Virus record (IMG/VR): IMGVR_UViG_3300034022_000380
Span: 1 to 27,352 of that record
Length of the DNA stretch: 27,352 nt
Strand: one strand, 5' to 3'
Origin: a virus
Shown here piece after piece: positions 12,349 through 21,112 of the stretch. Under the pieces are notes generated by a model. It worked only from the letters and a program-made list of their open reading frames with translations. It made no database searches and was not told the origin of the DNA. Position 1 is the first letter of the stretch, and every line of letters starts with the position of its first letter. The position numbers and the translations under genes were made by a program.

Positions 12349-13789
12349 TTGGTCGCCTAAATACTTCACTCCTGCTCTTAGCGCATTGTCTGATGGGGAT
12401 GATCTGATTGCGTTTGCTGAGAACTATTGCACGGTAACTAAAGGGTTTCAGGCAGGTCAGCCTTTGACGTTTACTGATTGGCAGGCGTGGTTGTTACGTC
12501 GGATCTATGAGCGTACAGATGATGGGCGTTTGAGATATCGACGGGTTTATGTGGAGTTGCCACGTAAGAACGGTAAAAGCCTGTTGGGTTCCACGATTGC
12601 TTTGTATTCTTTGTTCGCAGGTGAACCCGGTGCAGAGGTGTATTCAGCTGCAGGTGACAGGCAGCAGGCACGGATCGTGTTTGGTGAAACTAAGGCACAG
12701 ATTTTGTCTAACCCGTTGTTGGCTTCAGAATGCAAAGTGTATAGGGATGCTATTGAGGTTCCGTTGTTTGGTTCCGTGTACCGTGTCCTTTCATCTGATG
12801 GGAAATTGGCGCAGGGCTTGAATCCTTCAACGGTCATCTTTGACGAACTCCATGTGCAACCCAATGCAGAACTTTATGATGCTTTGACGTTGGGTTCAGG
12901 TAACAGGATTGAACCGTTGATGGTGGGGATTACCACACCGGGTTTTGATCTTGATTCTTTGTGTGGTGGCCTGTATCAGTATGGGAAGAAGGTCGCTGCA
13001 GGTGAGGTTGATGATCGGCAGTTTGGTTTCTTTTCATGGCAGGCTGATGATGATTGTGATGTGAACGATGAAGCCCAATGGCATCAGGCGAACCCTAATC
13101 TTGCTGAAGGTTTGCTTGATCTTGACGATATGAGATCATCGGTAAAGCAGTCATCAGAGACTTCCTTTAGAAGGTTCAGGTTGTCGCAATGGGTGCGTTC
13201 TCAGGAATCGTGGCTACCTGCCGGGAGTTGGGATCGTTGCACGGGTGAACAGAAGTTGATTGATGGGCAACCAACATGGGTTGGTGTCGATATGGCTTTG
13301 AAGCATGACTCTATTGCGATTGTTTCTGTTCAGAAGCAGGATGGCGTTTTGGTTATGCAATCAAAGATTTGGTTCCCTGATGGTGACAATGTTGATGTGG
13401 TTGAGGTAGAGAACTATTTGCGTGGCCTGCATCAACGGTACGATTTGCAAGAAGTGGCGTTCGACCCTGCCTTTTTTCAGCGTTCAGCTGAGGTGTTGCA
13501 TGATGACGGGTTGCCTATGGTGGAGTTCCCCCAATCCGCTAATCGTATGGTGCCTGCCTGTGGGCAAGCCTACGAACTGATCGTTGGTGGCAAAGTGGTT
13601 CATGACGGTTCGCCATCGTTCACAGATCAAGTGTTATCGGCAGCGCAACGCATGACAGATAATGGGTGGCGTTTATCTAAAGGCAAATCCCGTCGCAAGA
13701 TTGACGCTGCTATAGCAATGGTGATGGCGTTGGATCGGGCAACAACCCGTTCTGCACCTGAACTTGTACCTCAGTTCTTTAGTGTTTAG
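12290..13789 (+). CDS. terL: Terminase large subunit
   Basis: About 499 residues. The ATPase domain has a Walker A-like ELPRKNGKS (residues 89-97), Walker B VIFDELH (D185, E186), and the coupling-motif region VGITTPGFD. The C-terminal RNase H-like nuclease shows GVDMALKHDSIAIV (D334, D340), AFDPAFF and KIDAAIAMVMALDRA. It translocates DNA into the prohead and cuts it. The start is uncertain: AGGGAG at 12283-12288 is only one base from ATG 12290 but seven from TTG 12296. Confidence 0.95.
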   Translation: MSLPNSTQRLRNDGTKPKPDWSPKYFTPALSALSDGDDLIAFAENYCTVTKGFQAGQPLTFTDWQAWLLRRIYERTDDGRLRYRRVYVELPRKNGKSLLGSTIALYSLFAGEPGAEVYSAAGDRQQARIVFGETKAQILSNPLLASECKVYRDAIEVPLFGSVYRVLSSDGKLAQGLNPSTVIFDELHVQPNAELYDALTLGSGNRIEPLMVGITTPGFDLDSLCGGLYQYGKKVAAGEVDDRQFGFFSWQADDDCDVNDEAQWHQANPNLAEGLLDLDDMRSSVKQSSETSFRRFRLSQWVRSQESWLPAGSWDRCTGEQKLIDGQPTWVGVDMALKHDSIAIVSVQKQDGVLVMQSKIWFPDGDNVDVVEVENYLRGLHQRYDLQEVAFDPAFFQRSAEVLHDDGLPMVEFPQSANRMVPACGQAYELIVGGKVVHDGSPSFTDQVLSAAQRMTDNGWRLSKGKSRRKIDAAIAMVMALDRATTRSAPELVPQFFSV

Positions 13790-13797
13790 GAGACAAT

Positions 13798-13947
13798 GTG
13801 AAGAAGATTAAAATGGAAGAAGCGTGTGAAGTGGCAGGGTTGGCTAGTTTGACCATCGGCTGTTTCGTGTGGGCGATACCTGTAGGCTTCATTGTGTTGG
13901 GGATTTCTTTGGTATCTTGGGGAGTCGCTGCAGGTCGCAAGAGGTAA
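13798..13947 (+). CDS. Small membrane protein between terminase and portal
   Basis: A 49-residue protein from a GTG, with TAGGAGA (13787-13793) overlapping the terL stop codon. After a short charged N-terminus it is hydrophobic from about residue 12 to 43 (AGLASLTIGCFVWAIP then GFIVLGISLVSWGVAA), enough for one long or two short membrane helices, and ends GRKR. Small hydrophobic ORFs at this place occur in other actinophages; the function is unknown. Confidence 0.65.
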   Translation: MKKIKMEEACEVAGLASLTIGCFVWAIPVGFIVLGISLVSWGVAAGRKR

Positions 13948-13950
13948 TTG

Positions 13951-15300
13951 ATGCTTGATCGTTTATTCCCCACAAGTTCAGAGAATCGTGCTATCTCGTT
14001 TCAATCTATTTGGGGTGCAGGTGATTCTTATGCGGTGACCACCAACTCAGGAACGATTGTTACGCAAGAGAACGCAATGAAAATTGCAACCGTTTATGCG
14101 TGTGTGCGTTTGATCTCTGATTCCATTTCAACGTTGCCTGTAGGCGTTTTCCGTCGCATCAATGGTGAGCGTGTGCCTGTGTTCCCTAGACCTATATGGC
14201 TTGATTACCCTGAATCGGGGATGACCCGTACAGATCATTTCCAAGAAGTGTTGGTGTCAATGCTGTTGGATGGCAACGCTTTCATTCGTGTTATTCGTGA
14301 CGATTCAGGTGTTGTAGGGCTTACCGTGTTGAACCCGTTGCGTGTTGATGTGAGCCGTGATGCTTCACGCAGAATCATCTACACCCTCAGAGATACGCAG
14401 GGTGCAGCAATCATGGCTGAAGATATGATTCACATTTCTGAGATGCGCCTACCGGGTGAACTTCGTGGGCGTTCCCGTATCGATCTTGTCAAGGAAACAT
14501 TGGGCCTAGCAAAAGCCTTAGAAGAGTTTGCTGCACGGTTCTTTGGGCAAGGCTCAACCACATCAGGAATCATTGAGTTCCCCGGCAACCTGACCCGTGA
14601 ACAAGCAAAGAATCTTGTTGATGGTTTTGAGGAAGGCCACAGAGGTTTGCGGAAAGCCCATCGACCCGGCATCCTTGCAGGTGGCGCAACTTTCACCAAA
14701 ACGGGTGTTGATCCCGATGCAGCCCAAATGATTGAATCACGCAGAATGAGCATTGAGGAGATTGCACGAGTGTTCCGTGTACCGCCATCAATGTTGTCTG
14801 TGACTACGCCGGGCGCAATGTCGTACGCATCGGTTGAACAGAACGGTATTCATTTCGTTACCCATACTCTCAGGCCTTACATCGTGAAGTTGGAAGATGC
14901 TTATACAAGGCTTCTCCCTGAAGGCGTGTTCCTGAAGTTCAATGTTGATGGGCTTTTGCGTGGCGATAGTGCAGCAAGAGCTGCAACCTATTCCTCAGGT
15001 TTGCAGGCAGGTTACCTGTCGATCAATGATGTTCGCAGGTTGGAAGATTTTGCTGCCGTTGAAGGTGGGGATGTTTTCCGTGTTCCTTTGGCAAACGTGA
15101 ATGTGGCTGCTGCCAATCTGACTGAAACTGAAACAAAGGTTTCTATGGCACAGAAGTTGATTCTCTCAGGCTTTGATCCTGCCTCTGTTCTATCTGCAAT
15201 GGGTTTGCCTTCTATCGATCACACGGGTGTTCCTTCTACGCAACTGCAACCGTTGGTGACTCTTGACCCTGCTGATCCTCAGAGTGCGTACGAGGTCTAA
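13951..15300 (+). CDS. Portal protein, HK97 family
   Basis: A 449-residue portal protein that forms the dodecameric DNA gate of the head. Diagnostic segments include QENAMKIATVYACVRLISDS, ISTLPVGVFRR, the DGNAFIRVIRD strand, FFGQGSTTSGIIEFPG, and IEEIARVFRVPPSMLSV. Length is normal. The start is ATG 13951 with AAGAGG six bases upstream. Confidence 0.93.
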   Translation: MLDRLFPTSSENRAISFQSIWGAGDSYAVTTNSGTIVTQENAMKIATVYACVRLISDSISTLPVGVFRRINGERVPVFPRPIWLDYPESGMTRTDHFQEVLVSMLLDGNAFIRVIRDDSGVVGLTVLNPLRVDVSRDASRRIIYTLRDTQGAAIMAEDMIHISEMRLPGELRGRSRIDLVKETLGLAKALEEFAARFFGQGSTTSGIIEFPGNLTREQAKNLVDGFEEGHRGLRKAHRPGILAGGATFTKTGVDPDAAQMIESRRMSIEEIARVFRVPPSMLSVTTPGAMSYASVEQNGIHFVTHTLRPYIVKLEDAYTRLLPEGVFLKFNVDGLLRGDSAARAATYSSGLQAGYLSINDVRRLEDFAAVEGGDVFRVPLANVNVAAANLTETETKVSMAQKLILSGFDPASVLSAMGLPSIDHTGVPSTQLQPLVTLDPADPQSAYEV

Positions 15301-15302
15301 TT

Positions 15303-15566
15303 GTGACGATCAGCTCAGGTCAGACCTCTGTGGGTACTTCACCAACTTTGATTGATGGTTTAGAAGTGAACCCGTTTCGGTTGCATCTGCACAACAATGA
15401 TAATACCGATGAGGTTTTTTTGGGTGGTTCTGCTGTCACTACAACAACAGGTTTGAAAATACTGAAACAAGATTCAATAGAACTGATCATTAATCCTTTA
15501 GAAGCGTTATATGCGGTTTCTAGCAAAACAGGTCACGTAGTTTCGTGGCTGAAGCAGACGGAGTAA
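15303..15566 (+). CDS. Small beta-rich head-associated protein
   Basis: An 87-residue protein from a GTG two bases after the portal stop. It is rich in Thr, Val and Asn, with alternating strands (PFRLHLHNNDNTDEVFLGG, GLKILKQDSIELII, LYAVSSKTGHVVSWL), resembling small beta-barrel decoration or head-stabilising proteins. Its place between portal and protease supports a structural role, but I cannot name the family. Confidence 0.6.
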   Translation: MTISSGQTSVGTSPTLIDGLEVNPFRLHLHNNDNTDEVFLGGSAVTTTTGLKILKQDSIELIINPLEALYAVSSKTGHVVSWLKQTE

Positions 15567-15569
15567 AAA

Positions 15570-17078
15570 ATGCCGTACTACATCAAACTAGGTGCTATCG
15601 GCTGTGATGGTTGGGCAACAATAAAAGAAGATGGTGAAGTTATTGGGTGCCATCAATCAAAGGCTGACGCTATAGCGCAGATGGTCGCTGTTTCTCTTGC
15701 TGAGGATATGGAACCCGGTGGGGAACGTGCGTTGCCTGACAACTACCGACCTGCTTTAGCAGAAGATGTACCTGATGGCAGGGCTTGTGGGAACTGTGTT
15801 TTCTACAATGAGGATCGACAGAATGATGATGGCACTAAAGCATGGTGTGAGAAGTGGGCTGATTTCGTGGATGGTGGCTACTACTGCAATGCGTGGCAAC
15901 CCTATGAAGAAGAAGATGAAGATGATTTAAGTGGTTCATACAAGGATGATGAAGAAACCCGTGCAGTAGATTTGGGCGCACCTGAATACATGGTGGCTGC
16001 TGCCAAACGTGGGTTGCGTCTTTATGCCGATGGCGAAGCAGGTGCAGGGCTACAGGATTCGACAGTTCGTGATGCAAGGGCTATGGCACAAGGAACGATA
16101 AGTGAACCCAAATGGCGCAAGATCGGGCCTTGGATAGCACGACACATTGATGATCTAGATGCTGTGGATGCTGAAACACCAATCACACCGGGGTTGGTTG
16201 CTCACTTGCTGTGGGGTTCAGGCCCATCTAAGTCTGATGCGCTGAGAGCGCAACGATATGCAGAAGGTGTTGTGGAAAGATTGAATAGTGAACAAGACAG
16301 AAGTATGAACAAAACATTTCATATTTCTAGGCGTGAGGAGATTGAACAGATGAGAACGCAAACTGAGGAACCTACACAGGTTGAAACCCGACGGGTGACG
16401 GTACAAGAGTTTGAGTTACGTGCAGGTGAAACAGGCTCAATGAGTTTTCGTGGTTACGCTGCTGTATATAACTCCCCTAGTGAACCGTTGCCTTTTACAG
16501 AAACGATTGCGCCGGGTGCGTTTGATAAGACTCTTCGTGCAAGAAACAACGTGAAGATGTACCTGAACCATGATTCAACGCTTGTGTTGGCTTCAACCCG
16601 TGCCAAAACAATGAAACTCACTTCTGACTCTAAAGGCTTGCTAGTGGAATCTGATTTGCCTGATACGTCGTATGCACGGGATCTTGCTGTGCTGATGGAA
16701 CGTGGCGATGTGGATTCAATGAGTTTCGGTTTCAGCGTTCCTAGTGGCGGTGATCGTTGGAGTCCTGACGGTATGACCCGTGAACTGAAGCAGATACGTT
16801 TGCATGAAGTGAGTGTGGTTACAGGGTTCCCTGCCTACTCTGCTACTTCAGCTGCTTTGCGTTCTTTAGATATGTTGGCTGATGCCACAGGTTTAGATGC
16901 GAACAAACTTGCTGAAGCATTAACAATGTTGGAGAACGGCAAAACCCTTTCAACCGATCATGCTGACCTGCTCGCAGAAACAGTGAACAAACTTCGTGCA
17001 GAACCACAACCAACAGAGGTTGCCGGGTCTCTAGCAATTAAACGCAAGCAGATTGATTTGTTACTTAATCGCATCTAG
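15570..17078 (+). CDS. HK97-type prohead protease with a long N-terminal extension
   Basis: A 502-residue protein. The C-terminal third is the HK97 prohead protease (S78 type): GYAAVYNSPSEPLPF, ETIAPGAFDKTL (311-322), YLNHD with catalytic His334, and DVDSMSFGF with likely catalytic Ser385. The first 245 residues are additional. Residues 1-45 form an actinophage-type module (GCDGWATIKEDGEVIGCHQ). Residues 73-106 hold C73-x-x-C76, C93 and C106, which could bind metal or iron-sulfur. Residues 133-240 are a helical domain (AAKRGLRLYADGE, then GPWIARHIDDLDA and HLLWG). An internal ATG at 16305 could give the protease alone. Confidence 0.88.
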   Translation: MPYYIKLGAIGCDGWATIKEDGEVIGCHQSKADAIAQMVAVSLAEDMEPGGERALPDNYRPALAEDVPDGRACGNCVFYNEDRQNDDGTKAWCEKWADFVDGGYYCNAWQPYEEEDEDDLSGSYKDDEETRAVDLGAPEYMVAAAKRGLRLYADGEAGAGLQDSTVRDARAMAQGTISEPKWRKIGPWIARHIDDLDAVDAETPITPGLVAHLLWGSGPSKSDALRAQRYAEGVVERLNSEQDRSMNKTFHISRREEIEQMRTQTEEPTQVETRRVTVQEFELRAGETGSMSFRGYAAVYNSPSEPLPFTETIAPGAFDKTLRARNNVKMYLNHDSTLVLASTRAKTMKLTSDSKGLLVESDLPDTSYARDLAVLMERGDVDSMSFGFSVPSGGDRWSPDGMTRELKQIRLHEVSVVTGFPAYSATSAALRSLDMLADATGLDANKLAEALTMLENGKTLSTDHADLLAETVNKLRAEPQPTEVAGSLAIKRKQIDLLLNRI

Positions 17079-17093
17079 TCTTGTCCAATCGGA

Positions 17094-17143
17094 TGTGAGG
17101 AACCTCTGTCGATGCTCGTGGTGTGCGGAACCGCTACCTCACA
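17094..17143 (+). promoter_or_regulatory. Stem-loop in the capsid gene leader
   Basis: TGTGAGG (17094-17100) pairs with CCTCACA (17137-17143), enclosing 36 bases that include a small GCGG-AA-CCGC repeat. It lies in the 96-base gap ahead of the major capsid gene and may stabilise or regulate its mRNA. Confidence 0.35.
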
Positions 17144-17174
17144 AAACTAAACCATCTATCCAATAGGAGAAACT

Positions 17175-18362
17175 ATGTCGTACATCGACCGTCAAGTAGA
17201 ACTCCGCAACCGTGCATGGGAAGAGGCTAAAGCCCTTCTTGATGTTGCGGAAGCAGAGAAGCGTGATTTAAGCGCAGAAGAAGAAGTTAAGTATGCTCGT
17301 ATTAACGAGGATCTCGGAAAACGTGCTGAAGTAATTGCAAGCCTTCGTGCTGATGAAGAGCGTGAATTGCGTTTGTCAGAAGCAACCCGTGGCATTGAAG
17401 ATCAGGTTCGACCTGTTGCAGGCAAATCTGTAAGCAATGATGCAGAGACAATCCGTAGCCTTGCTCGTGGAGAGATCCGTTCAGCAACATTTGAGAAGCG
17501 TGACGTAATCACGACTTCAACAGGCGCACCTGTACCAACGTCGTTCTACGATCAGATCGTTGAACACATGGTTCTTGTAGGCCCAATGTTGCAGACCTCT
17601 ACAGTTATCAATACTGCAGGTGGCGAAGCATTGCAGATCCCACGCACCAACGCATACAGCACAGCAGCACTCACTGCACAATCGTCAGCATTCGCTGAAT
17701 CAGATCCAACCTTCCAAGCCTTTACAACTTTGAACGCTTACAAGTACGGTTTCTTGATCCAAGTTTCTGCTGAAATGGTTGCCGATAGTGGCGTTGATCT
17801 TTTGGGCTTCCTTGCTCGTGAAGCAGGAATCGCAATCGGCGTTGCTGTAAACACGGCACTCACCACAGGTACTGACACCACAATGCCAAACGGTATTGCC
17901 GTTGCTGCAGGTTCAGGAGTAACAGGTTCAACAGCTGTCTCAGGTGCATTCACTGCAGACAACTTGATTGACCTTTCTTACAGCGTGAACTCAATGTACC
18001 GTCGTCAGCCCGGCACAGGTTGGATGTTGAACAACACCTCACTTGCTGCTGTACGCAAACTCAAAGACACCACCAATCAGTACCTCTTCCAACCATCGTT
18101 GCAGATGGGTCAGCCCGATATGCTTTTGGGCTTCCCAATCTTTGAGAACCCTGATGTGGTTTCTCCTGCAACTTCGGCTAAGAGCGTTCTGTTTGGTCAC
18201 ATGCCTTCGTACTACGTACGTCAGGCAGGCGGAATCAAGTTTGACCGTTCAGACGAATACGCATTTGCTAACGACCTGATCACCTTCCGTGCGTCAATCC
18301 GCATCGATGGCGATTTGCCACAAACGTCAGCAATCAAATACTTCGTTGGTGGGGCTTCCTAA
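17175..18362 (+). CDS. Major capsid protein, HK97 fold
   Basis: A 395-residue HK97-type capsid protein. Residues 1-80 are a charged coiled-coil delta (scaffold) domain (RAWEEAKALLDVAEAEKRDL and RAEVIASLRADEERELRL). The shell domain begins near residue 105-118 (KRDVITTSTGAPVPTSF), where the prohead protease would cut. Further signs are VEHMVLVGPMLQTSTVI, ALQIPRTN, KYGFLIQVSAEMVADS and the final FRASIRIDGDLP. AGGAGA lies just upstream. Codon usage appears stronger than in neighbours, as expected for the most abundant protein. Confidence 0.96.
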   Translation: MSYIDRQVELRNRAWEEAKALLDVAEAEKRDLSAEEEVKYARINEDLGKRAEVIASLRADEERELRLSEATRGIEDQVRPVAGKSVSNDAETIRSLARGEIRSATFEKRDVITTSTGAPVPTSFYDQIVEHMVLVGPMLQTSTVINTAGGEALQIPRTNAYSTAALTAQSSAFAESDPTFQAFTTLNAYKYGFLIQVSAEMVADSGVDLLGFLAREAGIAIGVAVNTALTTGTDTTMPNGIAVAAGSGVTGSTAVSGAFTADNLIDLSYSVNSMYRRQPGTGWMLNNTSLAAVRKLKDTTNQYLFQPSLQMGQPDMLLGFPIFENPDVVSPATSAKSVLFGHMPSYYVRQAGGIKFDRSDEYAFANDLITFRASIRIDGDLPQTSAIKYFVGGAS

Positions 18363-18377
18363 CTAACGAAAACAGAT

Positions 18378-18414
18378 GTGGGTGTACTAGACAGCGCAGG
18401 GCTAGTACACCCAC
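18378..18414 (+). terminator. Perfect 13-bp hairpin directly after the capsid gene
   Basis: GTGGGTGTACTAG (18378-18390) pairs without mismatch with CTAGTACACCCAC (18402-18414); the loop has 11 bases. No T-run follows. It could terminate most transcripts after the capsid gene or protect the capsid mRNA 3' end, lowering expression of the glycosyltransferase cassette. Confidence 0.7.
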
Positions 18415-18453
18415 TCTTGCGCACTCCTGCCAATTAACTGCGGAAAAGGGATT

Positions 18454-19698
18454 ATGGGTAATGCTCGTAAACATAAAAGGAACAATCGTGGAACTCCCGA
18501 TACCGGAAGCACAACAACTTCTGAGGTTGGGTTACGCACAGGAACTAGAAACAGCAACAATGGAAACGGGAGACAGATTCTCTTCTACTCCAATGCGCCG
18601 TGGTCAGCAACAGGCTACGGGCAACAAACAGCGCAACTCTGCACAAGGCTCAAAGAAGCAGGGAACAATGTTGCCATCCACGCCAACTACGGATTAGAAG
18701 GCGCAACTACCGTTTGGAACGGTTTCACGGTTTACCCTAAAGGCAACTCTGTTTATTCTGATGATGTAATGGTTGCCCATTATCTGCATTGGGCGCACAG
18801 GGAACCCGATATCAAACCTTTGCTGATGACTCTTTACGATGTGTGGGTTTTCAAATCGCAATCGTTTGATGCTGTAGAACAGATCGTTTCGTGGGTTCCT
18901 ATAGATCACACTCCTTGCCCCCCTGATGTGTTGGCGTGGTGCAATCGACCTAACGTGACCCCTGTAGCGATGAGCCTGTATGGGCAGAAGATGTTGCATC
19001 AGGCAGGTGTTGATGCTTTGTATGCCCCTCACGGTATTGAACGTGTGTTCAAACCTACGCCGGGTGGTAGGAAGATTTTGGAGATCCCTGAGGATCGGTT
19101 TGTTGTGATGATGACTGCAGCGAACAAAGGCGCAAGCCCACCACGTAAAGCATTTGCTGAGAACATTCTTGCATTTGGTGTTTTCTGTAAGAAGCATCCT
19201 GAAGCGTTGCTGTATTTGCATACAGAAAAACATGGGGTTCATGGCATCAATCTCATTGATTTATTGAAAGCGTGTGGGGTTCCTGAAGCCAACTATCAGT
19301 TCGTGGATCAGTACGCCTACCAAATGGGTATATCTCAGGAAGTGCTTGCATCGTTCTATACAGCTGCTGATGTGTTGTTGGCTGTGTCGATGGGTGAGGG
19401 TTTCGGTATTCCTGTTGTCGAGGCGCAAGCGTGTGGTACACGGGTGATTGTTTCTGATCAGACTGCTCAACCTGAACTTGTTGGGGATGGGTGGCTTGCC
19501 AAATCTCAACCGTTTTGGGATCACGCTCAGAGAGCGTTTTTCCATACACCTTTCACGGAATCTATTTTGGAATGCCTAGAGTCAGCGTGGGATGCACCCC
19601 GTACAACGTCGCAGGATGCGCTAAACCACGCAAAGCACTATCAGGCAGATGAAGTGTTTAGAAACCATTGGAAGCCGATTATGGGGCTTCTCAGTTGA
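18454..19698 (+). CDS. GT4-type glycosyltransferase with anomalous N-terminus
   Basis: A 414-residue GT-B enzyme. From residue 40 it looks normal: QILFYSNAPWSATGYGQQTA, then the C-terminal GT4 signature MGEGFGIPVVEAQACG (E-x7-E, near residue 314), and SDQTAQPELVG. Residues 1-39 are Asn/Thr/Gly/Arg-rich and unlike a glycosyltransferase start. This stretch is the shifted-frame reading of the small ORF at 18461. No other start codon exists in this frame before the enzyme core, so translation begins at ATG 18454, or arises by -1 frameshifting from 18461, or an indel is present. Substrate could be DNA-linked sugar or a virion protein. Confidence 0.8.
   Translation: MGNARKHKRNNRGTPDTGSTTTSEVGLRTGTRNSNNGNGRQILFYSNAPWSATGYGQQTAQLCTRLKEAGNNVAIHANYGLEGATTVWNGFTVYPKGNSVYSDDVMVAHYLHWAHREPDIKPLLMTLYDVWVFKSQSFDAVEQIVSWVPIDHTPCPPDVLAWCNRPNVTPVAMSLYGQKMLHQAGVDALYAPHGIERVFKPTPGGRKILEIPEDRFVVMMTAANKGASPPRKAFAENILAFGVFCKKHPEALLYLHTEKHGVHGINLIDLLKACGVPEANYQFVDQYAYQMGISQEVLASFYTAADVLLAVSMGEGFGIPVVEAQACGTRVIVSDQTAQPELVGDGWLAKSQPFWDHAQRAFFHTPFTESILECLESAWDAPRTTSQDALNHAKHYQADEVFRNHWKPIMGLLS
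18461..18697 (+). CDS. Small head-connector-like ORF overlapping the glycosyltransferase in another frame
   Basis: ATG 18461 has AAGGG ten bases upstream. The first 33 residues (LVNIKGTIVELPIPEAQQLL, then RLGYAQELETATM) read like a genuine small phage head or connector protein, and share a GTIVE and Gly-hydrophobic pattern with the small protein at 23045. From about residue 38 the sequence turns into low-complexity Ser/Gln/Lys (RRGQQQATGNKQ), the shadow of the overlapping glycosyltransferase, up to the stop at 18697. The N-terminal part is probably real; the tail may not be. Confidence 0.45.
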   Translation: MLVNIKGTIVELPIPEAQQLLRLGYAQELETATMETGDRFSSTPMRRGQQQATGNKQRNSAQGSKKQGTMLPSTPTTD

Positions 19699-20468
19699 GT
19701 GTGGCTTGGCTTACGCACCATCTCCCCGTTGAGGATACGGGTGGCGGTAGATGGTTGCCGGGCAAATATCGTGGTGGGGCAGAACTTTCAGATCAGGCCT
19801 ACAGGGATTGCGCACCCCCGTGGATAGATATTGAATTGATACCTGCTGCCGAATGGGAACGGGCGTTGGCTCATGAACGCATCGTTATCACAGGCACAGA
19901 CCTGCTAACAGAAGAAGCCATGTGCGTTCTTGCGGAACGGGAACCTATGGTTTTTATCCACCACGAACAAGACGAATCAGGTGGGCGTATGCAGTTGATC
20001 AACAACGCTGCCCCTTTTGTGTGCCATACCCCGGCGCATTTGGAAAGAGAACTGTTATGGACTCAACCCAAATGGACAGAGTTGGTGTTATCCCATTTCG
20101 ACACAAGTGAATGCCACAACCGTGAGAAGCGTGAGTTTGCGCTGTGGGCTGCACGTATGCATCCGTTGAAGGGTTTGAATCAGGCTAAGTTTTGGGCTGC
20201 ATCTGCAGGGTTTGATTTAGCGATTGCCTATCGTTCTAGTCGTGAAGAAGTATTGAACCTGATGAGTTTTGCTGAGGTGTTTGTTCATCTGCCGTTGAAC
20301 TTTGAAAGTGAAGGCAGAGCTGTGATGGAAGCCGTGCTTTCAGGTTGCAGGGTTGTCACAAACAAAAATGTTGGGTTGATCAGCGTTGATGGATGGGATG
20401 ACCCGTTTAGATTGAAAGATATGGTTGATGAAGCAGGCAACAAGTTTTGGGAAATGGTATGCCGGTAG
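19695..20468 (+). CDS. GT-B glycosyltransferase, short form
   Basis: A 257-residue enzyme starting at TTG 19695, which overlaps the previous stop by four bases; GTG 19701 is an alternative. The N-terminus has LTHHLPVEDTGGGRWLPG and KYRGGAELSD, the latter a sugar-transferase loop (GGAE). The central part includes VFIHHEQDESGG and FVCHTPAHLERELL. The donor domain ends FESEGRAVMEAVLSGCRVVT, like GT4 but with changed spacing. It is shorter than usual (350-400 residues). Translational coupling to the preceding glycosyltransferase suggests sequential sugar addition. Confidence 0.75.
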   Translation: MSVAWLTHHLPVEDTGGGRWLPGKYRGGAELSDQAYRDCAPPWIDIELIPAAEWERALAHERIVITGTDLLTEEAMCVLAEREPMVFIHHEQDESGGRMQLINNAAPFVCHTPAHLERELLWTQPKWTELVLSHFDTSECHNREKREFALWAARMHPLKGLNQAKFWAASAGFDLAIAYRSSREEVLNLMSFAEVFVHLPLNFESEGRAVMEAVLSGCRVVTNKNVGLISVDGWDDPFRLKDMVDEAGNKFWEMVCR

Positions 20469-21112
20469 CAATACTGATCCCGACATATCACCGGGCGCAC
20501 AAGATTGCTGAGGTGACGTTGAACGCTTTAGATTCCACAGATCATGCCAACGTCTATTTCATTGTTGAGCCTGATGACCATGAATCCATTACTGCTGTTG
20601 TGGGTACGGTTGGGGCAAACCTAATATTGAATCGACGCAAGAACAACTATGCCGGGGCTATCAATACGGGTGTGATTGATACTGATGAACCGTATGTGTT
20701 TGCAGGTGCAGATGATTTGAACTTTCATCAAGGATGGTTTGAGGCTGCCGTAGCATTAATGAAGAAACCGATTGAGGTTGTTGGCACTAACGATCTAGGC
20801 AACCCCTCTGTGATGCGTGGGGAACACGCCACCCATTATCTTGTTTCCCGTAACTATGCGACACAAGGCGTAGCAGACAGGGAAGGCATCATGCTGCATG
20901 AGGGCTATGACCATAATTGGACAGATACAGAGTTTATTGAAACCGCTAAATGGCGTGGGCGTTTTGCCCCCTGTTTAGAAAGCAAAGTGGAACACCTGCA
21001 CGTTGCGTGGGGTAAGGCTCGCATGGATGAGACATACACAAAAGGGTTCTCTAATGAGGGCATGGATGCACGTTTGTTTCAAGAAAGAAGTGAACTATGG
21101 ACTACGCAATAA
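20459..21112 (+). CDS. GT2-like (GT-A) glycosyltransferase
   Basis: A 217-residue enzyme from ATG 20459, overlapping the previous gene by ten bases. It begins PVAILIPTYHRAHKIAEVTL, a classic GT-A start; then NNYAGAINTGV, and FAGADDLNFHQGWFEAA with the Asp-Asp metal/nucleotide-sugar site. A later HEGYDHNWTDTEF segment matches the acceptor side of GT2 enzymes. It is small and has no membrane helices. Third of three coupled glycosyltransferase genes. Confidence 0.8.
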   Translation: MPVAILIPTYHRAHKIAEVTLNALDSTDHANVYFIVEPDDHESITAVVGTVGANLILNRRKNNYAGAINTGVIDTDEPYVFAGADDLNFHQGWFEAAVALMKKPIEVVGTNDLGNPSVMRGEHATHYLVSRNYATQGVADREGIMLHEGYDHNWTDTEFIETAKWRGRFAPCLESKVEHLHVAWGKARMDETYTKGFSNEGMDARLFQERSELWTTQ

